A stretch of 7,119 nt of DNA from Thermoproteota archaeon (GTDB lineage: Archaea > Korarchaeota > Korarchaeia > Korarchaeales > Korarchaeaceae): contig JAGGTZ010000158.1 of assembly GCA_021158805.1 (NCBI GenBank), positions 1 to 7,119 of the forward strand. Direction: 5' to 3'. Each line of letters opens with the position of its first letter. The first letter of the stretch is position 1. Positions 6,525-7,119 of the stretch are shown here, piece by piece. The notes beneath the pieces are model-generated. The model was not told the DNA's origin. It saw nothing but the letters and a program-made list of their open reading frames with translations, and did no database searches. Made by a program: the position numbers and the translations under genes.

Positions 6525-6657
6525 TACAAGAGGTCAGTGCAATAATGAGTTAGACTTTGGCCTATTCACTATCTCTAATAGCTTTAGCGCTATGTTATCA
6601 ATCCCTTCGGATATTTACTCCCGAAAAGATATAGGGAAACATTGCGCGTGTTAATGG
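6525..6657. other. Intergenic stretch after the Fe-S gene
   Basis: No gene seen. It contains TTCGG (6606-6610) able to pair with CCGAA ten bases later, with CCC and GGG further out, giving a weak bulged hairpin. GATATAG near 6628-6634 could serve as a TATA-like box 27 bases before the TTG at 6658. No clear T-run terminator follows the Fe-S gene. Confidence 0.35.
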
Positions 6658-7013
6658 TTGAAAAGAATGGACTCCAGCGGAACTATCCTTAAGCTTCTCC
6701 AAATCATATTGCTAGGGACTCCTACATCAATACAGGGCTCTTACGATATTCTGGAAAAGCTGGATTTGATCTTTAACCTTAGAGAGATTTTTGGTGAATT
6801 AATCCATGGGCGTAGCCACAAGAGCTTCTCTCCTGTCTCAACATATTTAGGGATTTGCCTAAAGAACTAGATATGACTAGAGGCTGTATCCCTGAGAACG
6901 TACCATGTCCTCGTGAGCAGATCTCGATGATGTCAGAGAATGAGCTGACAAGAAGAGATAGATGTACCGAACTACCTCCTTTCCCTCATCTTGATCATCT
7001 GTCGATTGCCTAA
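6658..7013 (+). pseudogene. Possible frameshifted small gene, unrecognised family
   Basis: Two open stretches in different frames may be one gene. The first (6658-6870, TTG start; ATG at 6667) reads as a helical 70-residue peptide with a leucine-rich start (ILKLLQIILL) and EKLDLIFNLREIFGELIHG. The second (open from 6816 to TAA at 7011-7013) reads PQELLSCLNIFRDLPKELD, then a Cys-containing part (GCIPENVPCPREQ) and ELTRRDRC. Adding one base near 6816 would fuse them into a protein of about 118 residues whose helix pattern continues smoothly. Alternatively the second part is a separate 46-residue protein from ATG 6873, which has CATATTTA about 27 bases upstream. I do not recognise the family and assign no function. 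Its last 42 bases overlap the minus-strand gene at the right edge, which weakens the case. Confidence 0.3.
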
Positions 7014-7119
7014 CTCCTCTCGCTCAGGTAAGCTAAGGACTTTCCTCAAATGTTCCAAATCGAACCATGTTCCTGCGCATCCATTCCTCAGAAGCGGAAC
7101 GGCCTGTGCAGCTATACCA
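6972..7119 (-). CDS. C-terminal end of an unrecognised protein (5' part outside the window)
   Basis: Open minus-strand frame from the right edge to TAG at 6974-6972, giving 48 residues that begin GIAAQAVPLLRNGCAGTWFD and end in a charged tail (QMIKMRERR). The composition is protein-like, with an Ala/Leu-rich start, an LEHLRKVLSL helix and a basic end. The opposite strand is also open but reads like a shadow. Family and function are not recognisable from this fragment. It would converge with, and overlap by 42 bases, the doubtful plus-strand gene. Confidence 0.45.
   Translation of the reverse strand, partial: GIAAQAVPLLRNGCAGTWFDLEHLRKVLSLPEREELGNRQMIKMRERR

Noticed and set aside
6332..6529. 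65-residue minus-strand frame opposite the Fe-S gene
   Set aside because: It is antisense to a domain with clear cysteine motifs and carries no motif of its own.
6924..6950. C/D-box guide RNA: ATGATGT-like C box followed by CTGA
   Set aside because: The C box is imperfect and no convincing second C'/D pair or terminal stem was found.

Overview
The window reads as DNA from a thermophilic archaeon of the TACK group (Thermoproteota or Korarchaeota-like). This rests on protein character, frequent TTG and GTG starts, heavy AGA/AGG and ATA codon use, TATA-like boxes about 26 bases before starts that lack a leader, and Shine-Dalgarno sites only inside the operon. Nothing seen here fixes the species.

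Left part (1-4861, all minus strand): a tight operon transcribed right to left. Its order is an APC-family amino acid permease, a calcineurin-like phosphoesterase, a nitrilase-superfamily amidohydrolase, an enolase-superfamily dipeptide epimerase, and the start of an iron-sulfur L-serine dehydratase that leaves the window at base 1. Spacings run from 1 to 55 bases, and each gene has its own Shine-Dalgarno site. The simplest reading is a peptide/amino acid scavenging operon: import, amide hydrolysis, stereochemical correction of dipeptides, and serine deamination to pyruvate. The phosphoesterase does not fit that logic. T-runs at its 5' end could reduce transcription into the downstream enzymes.

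Middle (4862-6161): a 170-base promoter gap, then a minus-strand alpha/beta hydrolase (about 5032-5855) with a complete catalytic triad. No normal start codon exists in its own frame. One extra base in a GGGG run would join it to an ATG that sits close behind a TATA-like box. A 306-base intergenic stretch follows, holding divergent promoters and short inverted repeats.

Right part (6162-7119, accessory-looking): a leaderless plus-strand gene for a 120-residue protein with an Arg/Gly-rich N-terminus and a C-terminal four-cysteine Fe-S domain (PF04060 type). After it come two short open stretches in different plus-strand frames that may be one frameshifted small gene. At the right edge is the C-terminus of an unrecognised minus-strand protein.

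No rRNA, tRNA, CRISPR array or intact insertion sequence was recognised. The most interesting items are the basic Fe-S protein, the two apparent single-base frameshifts, and the make-up of the catabolic operon.
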